A DNA stretch of 64,000 nt from Corella eumyota (GCA_963082875.1 OY720098.1:8680001-8744000), one strand, 5' to 3'. Positions 24,353-35,664 are shown, numbered from the stretch's first letter. Numbers and translations are program-made. Notes: generated from the sequence alone by a model not told the origin.

Positions 24353-27300
24353 TTAAGCAGTTCCCATAGCTTCAGCAGCAATGTCATTTAACACTTTTGT
24401 TTCTTCAGTTATGACATCATCAGCTTCGACCAATCGCGAGCCAAGCTTCCACACATGAGCGACACCTTGTGACGATGCTGTAGCAACCCAAGATGGACGA
24501 GAAGAGTTAGTCAACATGTGGTTAACGACGTCAGGTTTTCCATCCAAGCTACACGAATTCCAAATTGTTTTTAATGCAATTGTAGTTAAATTTATTAAGT
24601 TACCTTAATCCAACAAATATTTATAAAATCCTTAAACATTTTTTCCTATCACATAAATATTAAAACTTGTCATAAATATTTAAAATAAAAACAATTACTA
24701 AGACAGTGGCGCTAAAAAAATTCATCACTTGTGGTATTTACGCTTAGTAAAAAAAGTTTAATACTTGCCCAATAACATCGCAATATGATAAACACTTTGA
24801 TGTTTTTACATCACATGCTTCCAATCTTCCCCTCGTTCCTCCAGAGAAAAACACACAAGGTCGAGTTCTTGACCAAGCTGCGAAATACAAATAATTTGCT
24901 GTTCTGCCACCCACAGCTTCTTCTGGTATTATTTCACGAAGAGGGGTGGATTGCAAGGAGTGGTAAATTCTGAAAATTTTAAACAACAGTAAAATATTTA
25001 AAAAATTTTTGAACTAAAAAGTAATTTGGGCAAAATCCTAATTTTATTTTACAAAAAAAAGAATAACTCTTCTTTTGCAGAAGTTGTAATTAAATTAAAA
25101 GTGGGCAGTCAGATCTTCTCATTTGCATCATTGCACAATTGTATTATGTTCTTTCGAATCTTTACAAAAAAAAAATTTTAAAAATTTGGTCAAGAAGTTA
25201 GGGTTCGAATTTTTAGAGTAAAACAAACAAAAGAACATAAAAAATGAACTCTTTTCGTATCTTTACTAATCATCAACCTGCCCTATGTTACAAAGTGTAT
25301 ATTTTAAATAATATAATTAGGATTACTCAAAAATTTGCTACTTACCGGCAAACTTGGTCAGTAGAGCAAGATAAAAATAAATGTCGCTGAAAAGGTGACC
25401 AATCAATCGAATACACTGGTCCAATATGGTTCTTAATGGACACAAATTTATTTGAAGAAAAAAAGTTAAAAACTTAATGATGATAATGCGCTTGTTACTT
25501 ATTGATAATAGTGCAAGTAACATAACATTTTACCTTGCAATATAAAAAAAACTAATTCTAGTTTTGTTAAAATTATAATAAATAATGAACAAATTGTACT
25601 TACATCATATGCAAAAGTTACTGGATTAGAATCCTCCACTTCAATCGAACATTTTAAAATCGAACCATTCTCACATCCAACCACCACACTTTCACACTGT
25701 GGTGCCCTCTTGTGTTGAATAATTTCAACTCCAACATCCACAGGGATCGGAGAGAAACAAGTTACTCCAATAGGACCTCGACCTTTGACTCCAGTTCGTC
25801 TGCAAATACAACAACAAATTTGAACTCATTTTGAAAAGTATTATAATAATTAGGTGTATTTTTTTCTACCTGACATAGTACTAATATAGTCGTATAATAA
25901 ATAACTTTACCTTGGCAATTTCTGGGCTGTAATTTGGTAGTTCTTCTCAATTTTAAAGTTAGTTGTAATGCCCTGTAAATATCAAGCACAATATCAACAT
26001 ATATACCATAAACTTTAAATTTTAACAAAAACACAGGGTTTTAAAAATAACTCACTTTTTTATATCTCCATAATTTTAATTGTCCATCTGTGCTTGATGA
26101 CAACAAACGTAAATATCTAAACAAAAAACACTTAAATTTGATCCAAAAAAATTTTGATTCATAAATTGATTAATGACACAATATAATTTGTCCTACAATT
26201 TTAATAAATATTTCAAGGTCTAATAACGAATTTAAAACTTTTTTTTCTTACTTGTTATTTTTATGGTCGAGCCAGCATAAACTTGTAGTTGGATCTTCAT
26301 GATTTGCCTCTCCATAACTTAATTCATCATTAACTAAATCCCATATTGCTACTACTCCAGAAAACATACCCACTACAAAGTTCAAACAGATATACAAAAT
26401 TATAAAAATCTATTTCCAGCAACTTTAATATAACTGTGTTTAATTTCCCAAATTTTTGTAGCTTTAAAGAAAAATGGTTTCTTACCAGCAACATATCTTG
26501 GAAATTGTGGGTGAAATGAAATAACTTGAATACTGCTATCCAGTTCCAATTTCTGATCACAAGATTGTGTATTTAGTTTAGGTCTATCCAGATTCCATAC
26601 ACATACAAATGATCTATAAATGTTTAAAATTTACACCAGAGTTTAGAAATATTTAAACGCAAATCACACCAATTTCAAAGCCCTTATTTTTGCATTATCA
26701 AAGATTCATTCCCAATAATGCAATGGTTACATTACCAACAAAATAAGTTGCTTTTGTAATTTAACCCAAAATTCTAGGCAAAAAACTTACTTAGAATCAC
26801 TCCATGAAATATTTTCATTTGTACCATACGAGACGGCTACCGAAGCACCACTACTACTCCATGAAACGCAAGTAGCTTCCAAGTTCTTGGTTTTACTAGT
26901 TTTAATTATACTTTCTTCTATGAGGGTATGCTCACATGTTATTGAAGTTTCCGACAAATTTTCTCTCCTCTTGTAGATGTTGCTGTACAAACTGTGGGCA
27001 GAGTTGTTTACCTTAATTTGTCTGCAAATACAAAACAGGTGTTAGTATTGAACCTATATAATCTATTAACATTGTTTTTAATAACTATATTATTTACAAG
27101 AAGAAATTGATTACCTGTACAAATTGGTATTATTATTTATTTATTATTACATGAAATGAAAGAATCATATTACTTGGAAACAATTGGTTCTGCCTCTTTT
27201 AAAAATCTAGCCAAGGTGTTGATATTATATTCGGGGTTTAAATGCATTGAATTTTTCATCAAATCAATAAGTGAATCAGTTTGTGAAGTTGCATCTCTGG

Positions 27301-27964
27301 GTACATTGGTTTGACTTTCAACCTCATAAGTTAAGATTTCACTGTACAATAAAATATTAACTAACATTAAAATACTATTAGACACAAAACATTAAAAACA
27401 TGTTGCTTACTTTAAACAACATTACAAAACAAGTTTTATAAAATATATAATTACTTAGTTGTAGTACAATGTATTTACTACATTTACATAGCAACCAATG
27501 TTAAACATAACAGTATATAAGCAAGGTAAATACACGAAAATTGAAATTTAAAACTGTGTCAACTATGTGGTATATACTTTTTATGTTTAAATACCTAAAT
27601 AGGTAAAAAATTAACAAATCTAAATAGCTATCTTGCTATTTAAGTCGTTTAGTTTACAAACAAAACCAGCTTAGCGATGGCAACAAATAAACAAACAGTC
27701 CGTGTTTATGTTTGTTAGTCTACACTTGAGACATATAAACTAAACTAATTTAAATTAAAAAGTAAGTTTTGTGTTGACTAATATTAATGTTTTTAAAAGT
27801 AATTCGCAACAAAATATGTAAAAATCAAGCATTTGTACACGTAAAGACAAAAAAGGGCAACACACATTCTCCTACCTTGTTTGTGAACCATTTTCGCGGA
27901 GTTTCTTTTCGGTTTTCCAACTAGACAAAAATTCGACAGGTTTTTCTTCAAAGTCGGTAAACAT
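24353..27964 (-). CDS. DYNC2I2: Cytoplasmic dynein-2 intermediate chain 2 (WDR34)
   Basis: Intermediate chain of the dynein-2 motor that drives retrograde intraflagellar transport in cilia. Eleven exons: 27964-27876, 27341-27174, 27021-26791, 26613-26486, 26372-26252, 26116-26056, 25972-25911, 25799-25604, 25431-25346, 24969-24769, 24548-24353, giving 512 residues (human about 536). The N-terminal 90 residues are disordered with repeated light-chain-type QT motifs (GSQT, ESQTN, TSQTD). Then come NTLARFLKEAEPIV, which matches the human LAAFLRRVE segment, and a WD40 propeller with clear blades (ATCVSWSSSGASVAVSYG, FVCVWNLDRP, GMFSGVVAIWDL, SSTDGQLKLWRY, GPVYSIDWSPF). The C-terminus VHVWKL with EE..VLNDIAAEA mirrors the human end VKVWQL with LDCLAAEVAA. 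The last intron uses a GC donor (GG|GCAAGT), forced by phase. Human-like order and ends make this assignment firm. It is head-to-head with SET. Confidence 0.93.
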
Positions 27965-28438
27965 TTTACGCTAAATCCAATACAGAAGAATAAAAATAAA
28001 GCTTTTAAAGACTAAAAGTTAAATAAAACTTGAAAAATGTGTACCAGTCAATGGTGAAACAATTCACGGCGCAAGCACATTTGTAACGACTCGCAACGCT
28101 TGAATGAAATATCTTTTCATGAAACTCAATTTTGGAGAGAAAAAAAGAGAAGTAAATACCGTCTCTCGTGGGCGGAGCTTAGCCGAGCTGTCCAATCGAT
28201 AAACCGTAAATCATAGAACGGAAGAGCTACAGCCAATAAGAACGCGGTATCATAAAGAGAAATAGTAAACAATAGGGAGAGGGGTTCACGCCGTTTTACG
28301 CGCGCCGTGAAGTATTTCCAAACCAGTCGATATTTTCAAGTCGTAGACATTTCAGTTTTGTTCGCGTTGTGCATGGTATCAAGCATTGAAAGGTAGATTG
28401 AAAATTTGCGCAAGCCTTAACTATAAATCACTGACATT
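27965..28438. promoter_or_regulatory. Bidirectional promoter between DYNC2I2 and SET
   Basis: The two start codons are 474 bases apart on opposite strands. A GC box GGGCGG lies at 28170-28175 and CCAAT boxes at 28192-28196 and 28233-28237, a typical set for TATA-less divergent housekeeping promoters. No clear full RFX X-box for the ciliary gene was found here. Confidence 0.6.
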
Positions 28439-30068
28439 ATGTCATCGCCAACAGCAGCTAAGAAGCCAAAGATAGATGAAAATAATGTAGGAAATGGCCC
28501 AGGTTAGTAAAATAATTTCGTTGTGAAAAAATTCTTACGTATTTAATTTTTTTTTGGTAGTCCTTAGGTGTAAAATAAGAAACTTGTTAAAAGTTATTGG
28601 TGTTTATTAAGTTGTGTGTTTTTTAACTTGTATTTTTTGCACTATTATTTAAAGTAAAAAGTTTGTGTAATGTCAATACACGACGTTGTGTACAATTTTA
28701 TGTAATTTCTATATCTTTCCAGTTTCGCTCATGGCGTTCACGTGCCATGTGTTACACGTTGCGCCCACTTGCGGATTATAAAAAAATAATGTCTACTGAT
28801 TTATGTAAACTATTTTATCTTGTAAAACAATGCTATTTAAATTTTTTTCATAAAATCATGGGCTCATTTATTAGGAATTAACTGCCTTTTTTATTTAACA
28901 AAACCAATCGTAAAAATGTTAGAAATCTTTTCATTGTTAGTAAAATTTAAATTACTTTATAGATAGCCAAGCTCAAGAAGCTATAGAAAAAATAGACGAA
29001 CTACAATGTGAAGTGGACAGATTAAATGAGCAAGCTAGTGAAGAAATTCTTAAAGTGGAACAAAAATATGTTAAATTACGGTAATTATTTTTTTATTTAC
29101 TTTAACTAACTAGTTTTTTTTTACCTGCAAACAACATTCTGCAATTTTTTTTTAGGTGGCCTCTTTTTTCCAAACGATCCTCTCTTATTGAAAAAATCCC
29201 CAACTTCTGGGTTACTACTTTCATAAATCATCCACAGATCTCGGCACTCTTGGATGAAGACGACGAAGATGTTTTGCATTATCTTACTAAAGTCGAGGTT
29301 ATGGAATGTGATGACATAAAAAATGGATACACAATTAAATTTGTAAGAACCACATTAATTTTTTGGGGAATTAGTTGTTTTATATACTAAAACTGAGTTG
29401 ATTAAGCACTATGATTTTGAATATGTTTTATCTTTTAAAAGTTATTGAATTTTTTAGAAATTTCGTGAAAATCCATACTTTGATAATGTATCAATTGAGA
29501 AGGAGTTTAACATGAATGAGGATGGAGATCCAACTTGCACCTCTACCCCCATCATGTGGAAAGAAGGAAAGGATTTAACGAAGCGCAATGAGGTTGGAAA
29601 TTCTAACGGAAAGAGAAAACACGAAGAGCCAGAGAGCTTCTTCAGGTACAAGATTAAATTAAAGCAACTATAATAATGCAAATTAAATAACTAGTGAAAT
29701 TAATATACATATAGTTTGTAACATTTGTCTTTGTTTATAAATTTTTGCCACTTTTTTGTAGTTGGTTTAATGATCCGGGGGATGCAGGAGCAGATGAGCT
29801 GGGTGAAGTAATTCGGGATGACATCTGGCCAAATCCACTCCAATATTACCTTGTCCCTGAGGGAGATATTGATGATGATGAAGAGGGATCAGAGGGAGAT
29901 GAAGATGAACTGGAGGACATTGATGAGGAGGAGGACGAAGAAGATGAAGAAGATGTTGGAGAAGAAGAGGGGGCAGAGGTGGGCTAACATACTGAATAAG
30001 CAATTGTTATTTTAAATTTTACAGCTCATTTTAATTTTGAAATACTTTTTTTATAGGATGAAGACTGA
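28439..30068 (+). CDS. SET: SET / TAF-I histone chaperone
   Basis: Nuclear NAP-family histone chaperone, part of the INHAT complex and an inhibitor of PP2A. Six exons: 28439-28502, 28963-29080, 29156-29342, 29458-29645, 29762-29978, 30057-30068, giving 261 residues. A short basic start (AAKKPKID) precedes the dimerising helix ([20 protein letters not shown]). Next is the earmuff domain ([65 protein letters not shown]). The C-terminus is a run of more than 40 mostly acidic residues ending EDED, as in human SET. Length and domain order match the family closely. The last coding exon holds only three codons plus stop. AATAAA at 30270-30275 is a likely poly(A) signal. Confidence 0.96.
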
Positions 30069-30501
30069 GAAAAACAATCTAGTAAATCAAATTGCAAAAA
30101 TGTTCCAAACAACTTAAACTCTACTGGTGCACAATTTACTGGCAAGTTGTAGTGACCATTTCCTTGCCTAAATAATCACCACTGCAAGGAATTTTTGTTT
30201 TATACTGTTTTCTCATTTTATTTTCATTATCTTGTACACTTTTTCATCAAGAGCATTCTCTGATAAAAAAATAAATCCGTGAATAATACTGATAGTTATG
30301 TATTAGTCCTTTTGATAAAAATGCTTGGCGATTTTGTATAGCGTTGTCACTTTTTTGCATATAAAAGTCTTGATTAATAACGTTTTTATAAATGTTTAAA
30401 AAAAAATATATAAATTAAAGCATTTGAAGCAGCTCGCAGTTGCAGAAGAAATATTGTAAAAAAAATTGAGACTTAAGTTCAAATACCTTACATAAACTTA
30501 A
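30069..30501. other. SET 3' UTR and spacer before the transposon
   Basis: Contains the SET poly(A) signal at 30270-30275 and then about 225 bases of AT-rich spacer. The TTAA at 30498-30501 is the left target-site copy of the transposon. Confidence 0.6.
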
Positions 30502-30673
30502 AGTGTGTGGCCCACGCTTTTTGTTTAGTATAATATTTAAGAATTAAATTATTAGGAAAGGTATATGGAACAAATCCCATCCAAAATAGAACTTTTAAGT
30601 AGCCTAAGTTGTCTGTAGTTACAATTTTAAAATCAAAAAATTTCAATTTAAAAAAAAAGTCTAAAACGCAAAT

Positions 30674-30706
30674 TGACGTCACTCCGGGAGATTATGACGT
30701 AACAAT
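30674..30706 (+). repeat. Left subterminal inverted repeat of the transposon
   Basis: Starts TGACGTCACTCCGGGAGATT and continues ATGACGTAACAAT. Its inverted partner lies at 35423-35455, differing only at about two positions. It is GC-richer than its surroundings and lies about 170 bases inside the left end; it is a candidate transposase binding site. Confidence 0.8.
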
Positions 30707-31128
30707 GAAAGTATATGAAGAGAATTATTAAAAGGTCTGCCATACTTTTAACTGAGTCTACTGACTTGATCGCAATTTGTTGTTCGTCTAGTAATTTACT
30801 TACTACCACGCAAAGATTCTGTTTGCTGTAATTAAGACAGTATTGTGCCAATATAAAGCGTAACGTCGGTTAATGGTCAGTCATCTATTAGATCGCGCGA
30901 AAAAGGTTTCAGTCTAGTTAGCAATCTGTCTTGTCTGCTTGTAGCGTATTAATTTTAGCTAGCTTGACAGAAGGCACGAGTGATAAAGTAATGACAATAT
31001 AACCTTATTTGCAGACAGACAACAGGAGTGTAGGCAAGCGTTTTTTCAGTTCAGACGTTATACAACATCTATCTTATTTTTTAATAGCATCTACATTATT
31101 GTTTCTGTTTATAAATTTTTAATTTACA

Positions 31129-31904
31129 ATGGAATATTTTCGTCAAACTTCTGACTTTTCATTATCTGGTTCTGAATGTTCAAGTTCTAGCAGCTCTGAT
31201 AACGTTCCACATGAAATACAACCGTTTATGTTTGAGCCTGAATATGCTGAAAATGAAACTTCCGAAGAAATAGCTACTGAAACTGTTGATATAAATGTCC
31301 TAAATAACACAGATTGGTAAGCTCAATACTTGATTATTGTATAGTAAGTAGTTTGTCACTGCTAACCATTGCAAAAAAAATTTAACTATATTTTATTGTA
31401 GGTGTGAATGTCAGGTTTGTACAGCAATGCCCAAACCTGAAGAATGTGTCTGTTGCAAAGCTTATCCCCAAATTATAGAAAAATTAGATCAGTTTTCAGA
31501 GATAAAGTGTATAACCCAACATCCAGGCTTCACATCTGTTTGCCTTGATGAGTGGGTGTTGGAAATGTCTTATTTTGGCTATAGACAACATCATGGCATA
31601 CAATTATATGACGGCATTACCACTGTTCATGAGTAAGTTAGTTTAAAGTTTTTTTTAGAATTATTTTTGCTATAATAAAACTACCCAGTTAAAAAATATC
31701 TATATACACATAATTTTTAAAATAAAATCGATTCTATTTTTTAGAAAATATCGCTACACTGCGTACCGAAACTTTGTGAGATGTGTATGGAAATGGCTCG
31801 GAGAAAGACACAGAAAAATCATTCCTTCATGTGTTGTTACCACCATCCGAAATAAATACAGTTCGGAATTATACACAGGGTTTTTACCCGTTTTACATGA
31901 TTAG
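31129..31904 (+). CDS. P2X7 intracellular ('ballast')-domain protein carried by the transposon
   Basis: Three exons, 31129-31316, 31402-31632 and 31745-31904, make 192 residues. The N-terminal 60 residues are Ser-rich then acidic with IQPFMFEPEYAE. The rest matches the Cys-rich domain known from the P2X7 receptor C-terminus. It has a WCECQVCTAMP and ECVCCKAYP metal-binding-type cysteine block, then TAYRNFVRCVW, IIPSCVVTTIR and a closing LYTGFLP. Human P2X7 has the same order (CRCGSC, ELCCRKK, AYRCYATWRFG, LPSCCRWRIR, YSGFKSPY). In P2X7 this domain binds zinc and guanine nucleotide; whether this protein does is unknown. There is no channel part. The gene runs convergent to the transposase, with stops about 80 bases apart, so it is cargo or an accessory factor of the element. 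AATAAA-like signals follow near 31946. Confidence 0.85.
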
Positions 31905-31986
31905 CGTTTTTGTTTATTGGATTTTTGTTTATTATTACATGCACAAATAAAAAATAAAGCACAAGACAAAATTTCAATTTAATTTC

Positions 31987-34811
31987 TCAAAAGCGAGATT
32001 TGTAAGTAGCCAAGGCTTCTTCCTGTTCAGGGTGTTCATATTGTTTACAAAGAGGCTCTGGAATATTGATAGCCTTCCATTTTTTCCTAAAGCCTTCATA
32101 TTCTTTTTCTGTTGCACCCAACAGAATCGTAATAACTTTGTTGATATACTCTACAAAATACAAAATATGATTATTGTAAAAATTTGTAGACAGTTAAGAA
32201 ACCATGATATTTCCACTAACCATAAGTGGGTTTTTTTCTAATTTTTCTTATTGAGTATTGTCCTTTTTTTGCCTTTGGGAAATAAACTGCAACTGTGGGA
32301 ATACCCTCGCTGCTCACTTGTAGATCTCTGTTGCAATTTTCATTATAATGAAGCACCGCCAAATATTGTCTGGGAGATAGAAAAACATGTGCAAAAAGTA
32401 TATACTAAATTGTTGCTTTTACTGATTTTCCATATTCTTATAGCTACATACCTGCATAGCATTCCTGCAAAGGAAAATGCTCTCAATTTTGGAGCAAACT
32501 GTAACAGTAGACTGTTAAAGGCTTCTACAGATGATGTTTGTTTCATAGTGCTTAATTTTTTTATGTCCTTGCATAACCTCTTATTGTTTATAATTTTTTC
32601 AAGTTCAATGTAAACTGGTGAGCCTAAACAAAATACAAAGTATATACATTATTACCATTAACACAAGACTTAAATAATTTCCAACTTTTCCAACCCCCCA
32701 AAAAATTACTTACAGCTATTAATCCATTTTTTTAATTGCCTTTCATCACAAGTTAAATCATCATGTAGGCATTTCGGATACAACTCACTGTCATGGTTGT
32801 CATGCTTATCACAGACATGGTTTAATAACGATTTCCACTTGTCAACTATGAGTTGGCGATCATAGCCATCTGACGAGAGAGCACACCAGTACAAATGGTT
32901 GATAATACTCCTTGCCCATTCCTTTATTAGTTGACAACCATGCTTTTTTTCAGCAGCAATCAGGCTCTTCTTGACACCTATTTAATGAAAAAATGTTTTT
33001 ACCTTGGCAATAAGAGTACAACATTATGTATATAATAAAGTAAACGCTTACTTTTTGCTACATGCCACACATCAAAAGTATGCTCAGTTGCTGACATGTT
33101 TTCCCTGACAAATTTAGAAATTTGCAAATGACGATCAGTTACCAATGTTTTAATGTGGAATCCTTCACTGTGTAAAAAGTTCATTGACCTTAAAAAACCC
33201 TCTTTTTCCATCGCATTGCTGCTTGTGGTTTCATTGCTCTGCAAAACAAGAAATTATTTTTAAATACAATGTCAGTGATAAGGTTATTAAGTTTCAAAAA
33301 CTAAGACTTACTTGTACTAATTGTAAATCAATTACTTTATTGCAATCCAAGTCCAGAACTGTGTAGGTGCCATACTTTGCACTATGTCCTGGACTATCTG
33401 CTCTTCCATCGCCACCAACAGTTAAATTTGCACCATTTGAAATTTTAATTTCATTTAATATAGATGCTTGCTCAGATTTGTAAAAGTGATAAATCACTGG
33501 TTGAATGAAATTGGAAAAATGTCTTTTAAATGTGGTTTGCGAAATAGTAGCTATATTACTAGTTTCAAGCATTCGCAATACTTTGACGTATGAAAGGCCA
33601 TTGCATATAATTGACCCAGATAACAAAAGATTTCCAGCCGGAATGTTTGATTCTAGTTTCGGCTGGCTGGGCCAAGACCTAGAGAAATCACACTTCCGAC
33701 ATGTCTGTGAAACTTCAATATAGCTTCCCATTCGATTGGAAATGTTTGCATTACAAAAACTGCCACAGAAAGGGCATAAGTTAAAAAGTTTCATTAAATT
33801 TTTGTGGTACACAATAAATTTTTCGTCTGTACTTCAATCATCTTTTGATAAGTTTCTGTTAAAAGAAAAAGTTTATGGAAATTACTATTTCGTTTCAAAA
33901 AAAGAAATAGTTTTTTTTTTGTTATAATAAGCTGTTGAAATAGCATTATTTTTGAAAACAGTTCTACTTACAGCGTTGATTCTAGATCACTAACATTGTA
34001 TGAGACATTTTCTAAAGCAAATGTTGGGTCACTCTGCTCATCATCCACAAAACTCAAATCGACATTTTCAAATTTTCTTTTTTTTTGTGGTGCTGAGGTG
34101 CTTACTGGACCAATAAATGGTTTCCAAGTTTGGCCAAATTCAAATTTATCTACTGTAGCTTGAACTCCTATTAAATATTTAAAAAATTACACCTAATATT
34201 AAAATCTAGTGTAGTTTTTAAAAAAAATAGTCTATCATTTTATTAAAAAAGTGTTACCTATACTTGCTGTTTTAGTATCAGTCTGTGTATATTTTGACCA
34301 CACATGATGTGTTTTTGAAACATTTTGTGTTTGTGTTGAAGTGGCTTTACTTAGAGGTTTACATTGGGTTCCCATTTCGCAATATTTTTGTAGCCCAGAT
34401 GTACTTGCCTCAGCTTCCATAACTACCTGCAAATCACTTTTGATGTGGATTGGTGAAACAACCTGCTTGTAAAAATAATTTGTCAACAATTTGTTAATAA
34501 TTGCTGACATATAGCTTCTTACTAACCTTATGTGCTGGGTAGATTGAAGGAATAGCATCATTATTCAGGATAAGCTTTTTGGCAAATCCCATTGTAAACT
34601 GGTTAAAGTTTTTAAAATCTGTGGTTTTAAAATGCAAACTGCATATTGAAGACTGCTTTTTTCCAGTCTTTGCATTCCAGTTACTTTTAGTTTTTTTAAC
34701 AAAGAGTACCCACTCTTCTCGAAGTTGTGGGTGTTTGGGGAAATAAAACATACTAACATCTCTTTTGTCAGAATTTCCTTCACAATCAGCTACAACACAC
34801 CAACTCGGCAT
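31987..34811 (-). CDS. Kolobok-type transposase, THAP plus DDE, apparently intact
   Basis: Nine exons on the minus strand: 34811-34527, 34462-34258, 34167-33972, 33831-33312, 33238-33052, 32977-32714, 32623-32452, 32369-32221, 32150-31987. They close in one frame of 713 residues. Residues 1-95 form a THAP zinc finger: C5, C10, C57, H60 and the invariant W34, F61 and P88 can be placed. A linker with repeated TQT motifs and basic KKKRKF follows. Around residues 248-276 two CxxC pairs form a second zinc-binding-like block. The catalytic core shows GGDGRADSPGHSAKYGTY (D370/D374), LVTDRH (D437), HTFDVWHVAK, and TSSVEAFNSL (E586), fitting a DDE transposase. The acceptor of exon 4 (GATTGAAG) is weak but demanded by frame. 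The product would bind the element ends and cut and paste DNA at TTAA. Confidence 0.85.
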
Positions 34812-35422
34812 TTTGATTGAATGATTTTTTTAAATGGCTTAGTAATTTAAATATATAACCTTTTTCTAAAAAATGCTATATTGCAACACACCATTAGTAA
34901 ACAAACAACAAAGTATATACATATTAAAGCCTTAAATGATTATATAAACTGAATAATTTAAGCTAGTTATACAATGAATAACATTGCTCTGTTACCTTAC
35001 AAGCGCCTGAACTACAATCAACAATCAAAAATAGTTTCAATCTGACTGACCTTCTGACAGGAAAATAAGCTACAAACCAAATAAAAACGCTAAAACATTA
35101 TCAATTTCTACAAATTACTTAAATAACAGTATCACGCAGTTCTAAGCAATTAGGCTAACTATCGTGCCAGCATGTGATAAGACTGATTTTAATTAATCTG
35201 TGTAAGGCTTTTTTAGGGCAACTCACGCGCAAAGGCTAAATACTATTTACGTTTTAAGTTTGTAGTAAATAAGTTATAATCGAATAAATGCAACATGTTT
35301 AACAAAATATAAGGTTAAAACAAAGCGCAAAAATGTAATCTAATAAAGAATTTTAGTAGTTTAACCTGTCTAAAGTGTTGTCGTTTTTAAATTAGAATTT
35401 TGATTCGACGTGTAAGACTATT
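34812..35422. other. Transposon 5' region upstream of the transposase start
   Basis: About 600 bases of AT-rich non-coding DNA inside the element, between the transposase start and the right subterminal repeat. It is expected to hold the transposase promoter and leader. No exon was recognised. Confidence 0.5.
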
Positions 35423-35455
35423 GTGACATCATAATCTCCCGGAGTGACGTCAGAA
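35423..35455 (-). repeat. Right subterminal inverted repeat of the transposon
   Basis: The reverse complement of this stretch matches the left copy at 30674-30706 with about two substitutions, including the TGACGTCA start. It lies about 200 bases inside the right end. Confidence 0.8.
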
Positions 35456-35590
35456 CCCGTTTTGGACAATTTTTTTTTCTCGAAAATTCAAATTAAGTTT
35501 AAAAATAAATTAATCGTTTTTAAATGACGAACATTTATAATTAGCTATATGTTGGCATAAATATTAATTTTAAATTGAGTTGTTTTAGCA

Positions 35591-35657
35591 TGGGCTACAC
35601 CAATGATATATAATAAACATTATATATCATTGTTTATTATATATCATTGGGCTACAC
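35591..35657. repeat. 47-bp foldback flanked by 10-bp direct repeats in the transposon end
   Basis: Perfect 18-base inverted arms (AATGATATATAATAAACA and its complement) surround an 11-base loop at 35602-35648. The foldback is bracketed by two direct copies of TGGGCTACAC at 35591-35600 and 35648-35657. The left end of the element lacks this insert, so it entered or was copied after or during the history of this copy. Confidence 0.75.
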
Positions 35658-35664
35658 ACTTTAA

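Larger units (their letters stand above)
30498..35664 (-). mobile_element. Complete Kolobok-type DNA transposon with TTAA target sites
   Basis: A 5.16-kb element (30502-35660) is flanked on both sides by TTAA (30498-30501 and 35661-35664), the target site used by Kolobok transposons. The ends are inverted: AGTGTGTGGCCCACGCT at the left versus AGTGTGTAGCCCATGCT on the right, read inward once a small foldback is set aside. A stronger subterminal inverted repeat starting TGACGTCACTCCGGGAGATT occurs at 30674 (forward) and about 35455 (reverse), matching at nearly every base over about 33 positions. Two convergent genes sit inside, each starting near its own end: a THAP-DDE transposase (-) and a P2X7-ballast-like gene (+). 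The Kolobok assignment rests on TTAA, the THAP domain and the GDGRxDSPGHxAKYGTY motif. A complete frame and well-matched subterminal repeats suggest a young insertion. Confidence 0.86.

Noticed and set aside
27674-27683. ATGGCAAC as an RFX X-box for the ciliary gene DYNC2I2
   Set aside because: Only a half-site is present; the left half does not fit the X-box consensus, and the position is within intron 1.
29767-30003. Minus-strand frame rich in His, Pro and Leu opposite the SET acidic tail
   Set aside because: It is the complement of the GAT/GAG repeat that encodes the acidic tail; a shadow.
31129-31904. Calling the ballast gene a P2X receptor
   Set aside because: There are no membrane helices or channel ectodomain in the gene or nearby; only the intracellular C-terminal domain is represented.
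30502-35660. Reading the element as a piggyBac transposon because of TTAA
   Set aside because: The THAP finger and the GDGRxDSPGHxAKYGTY core do not fit piggyBac transposases; Kolobok shares the TTAA target and fits the protein.
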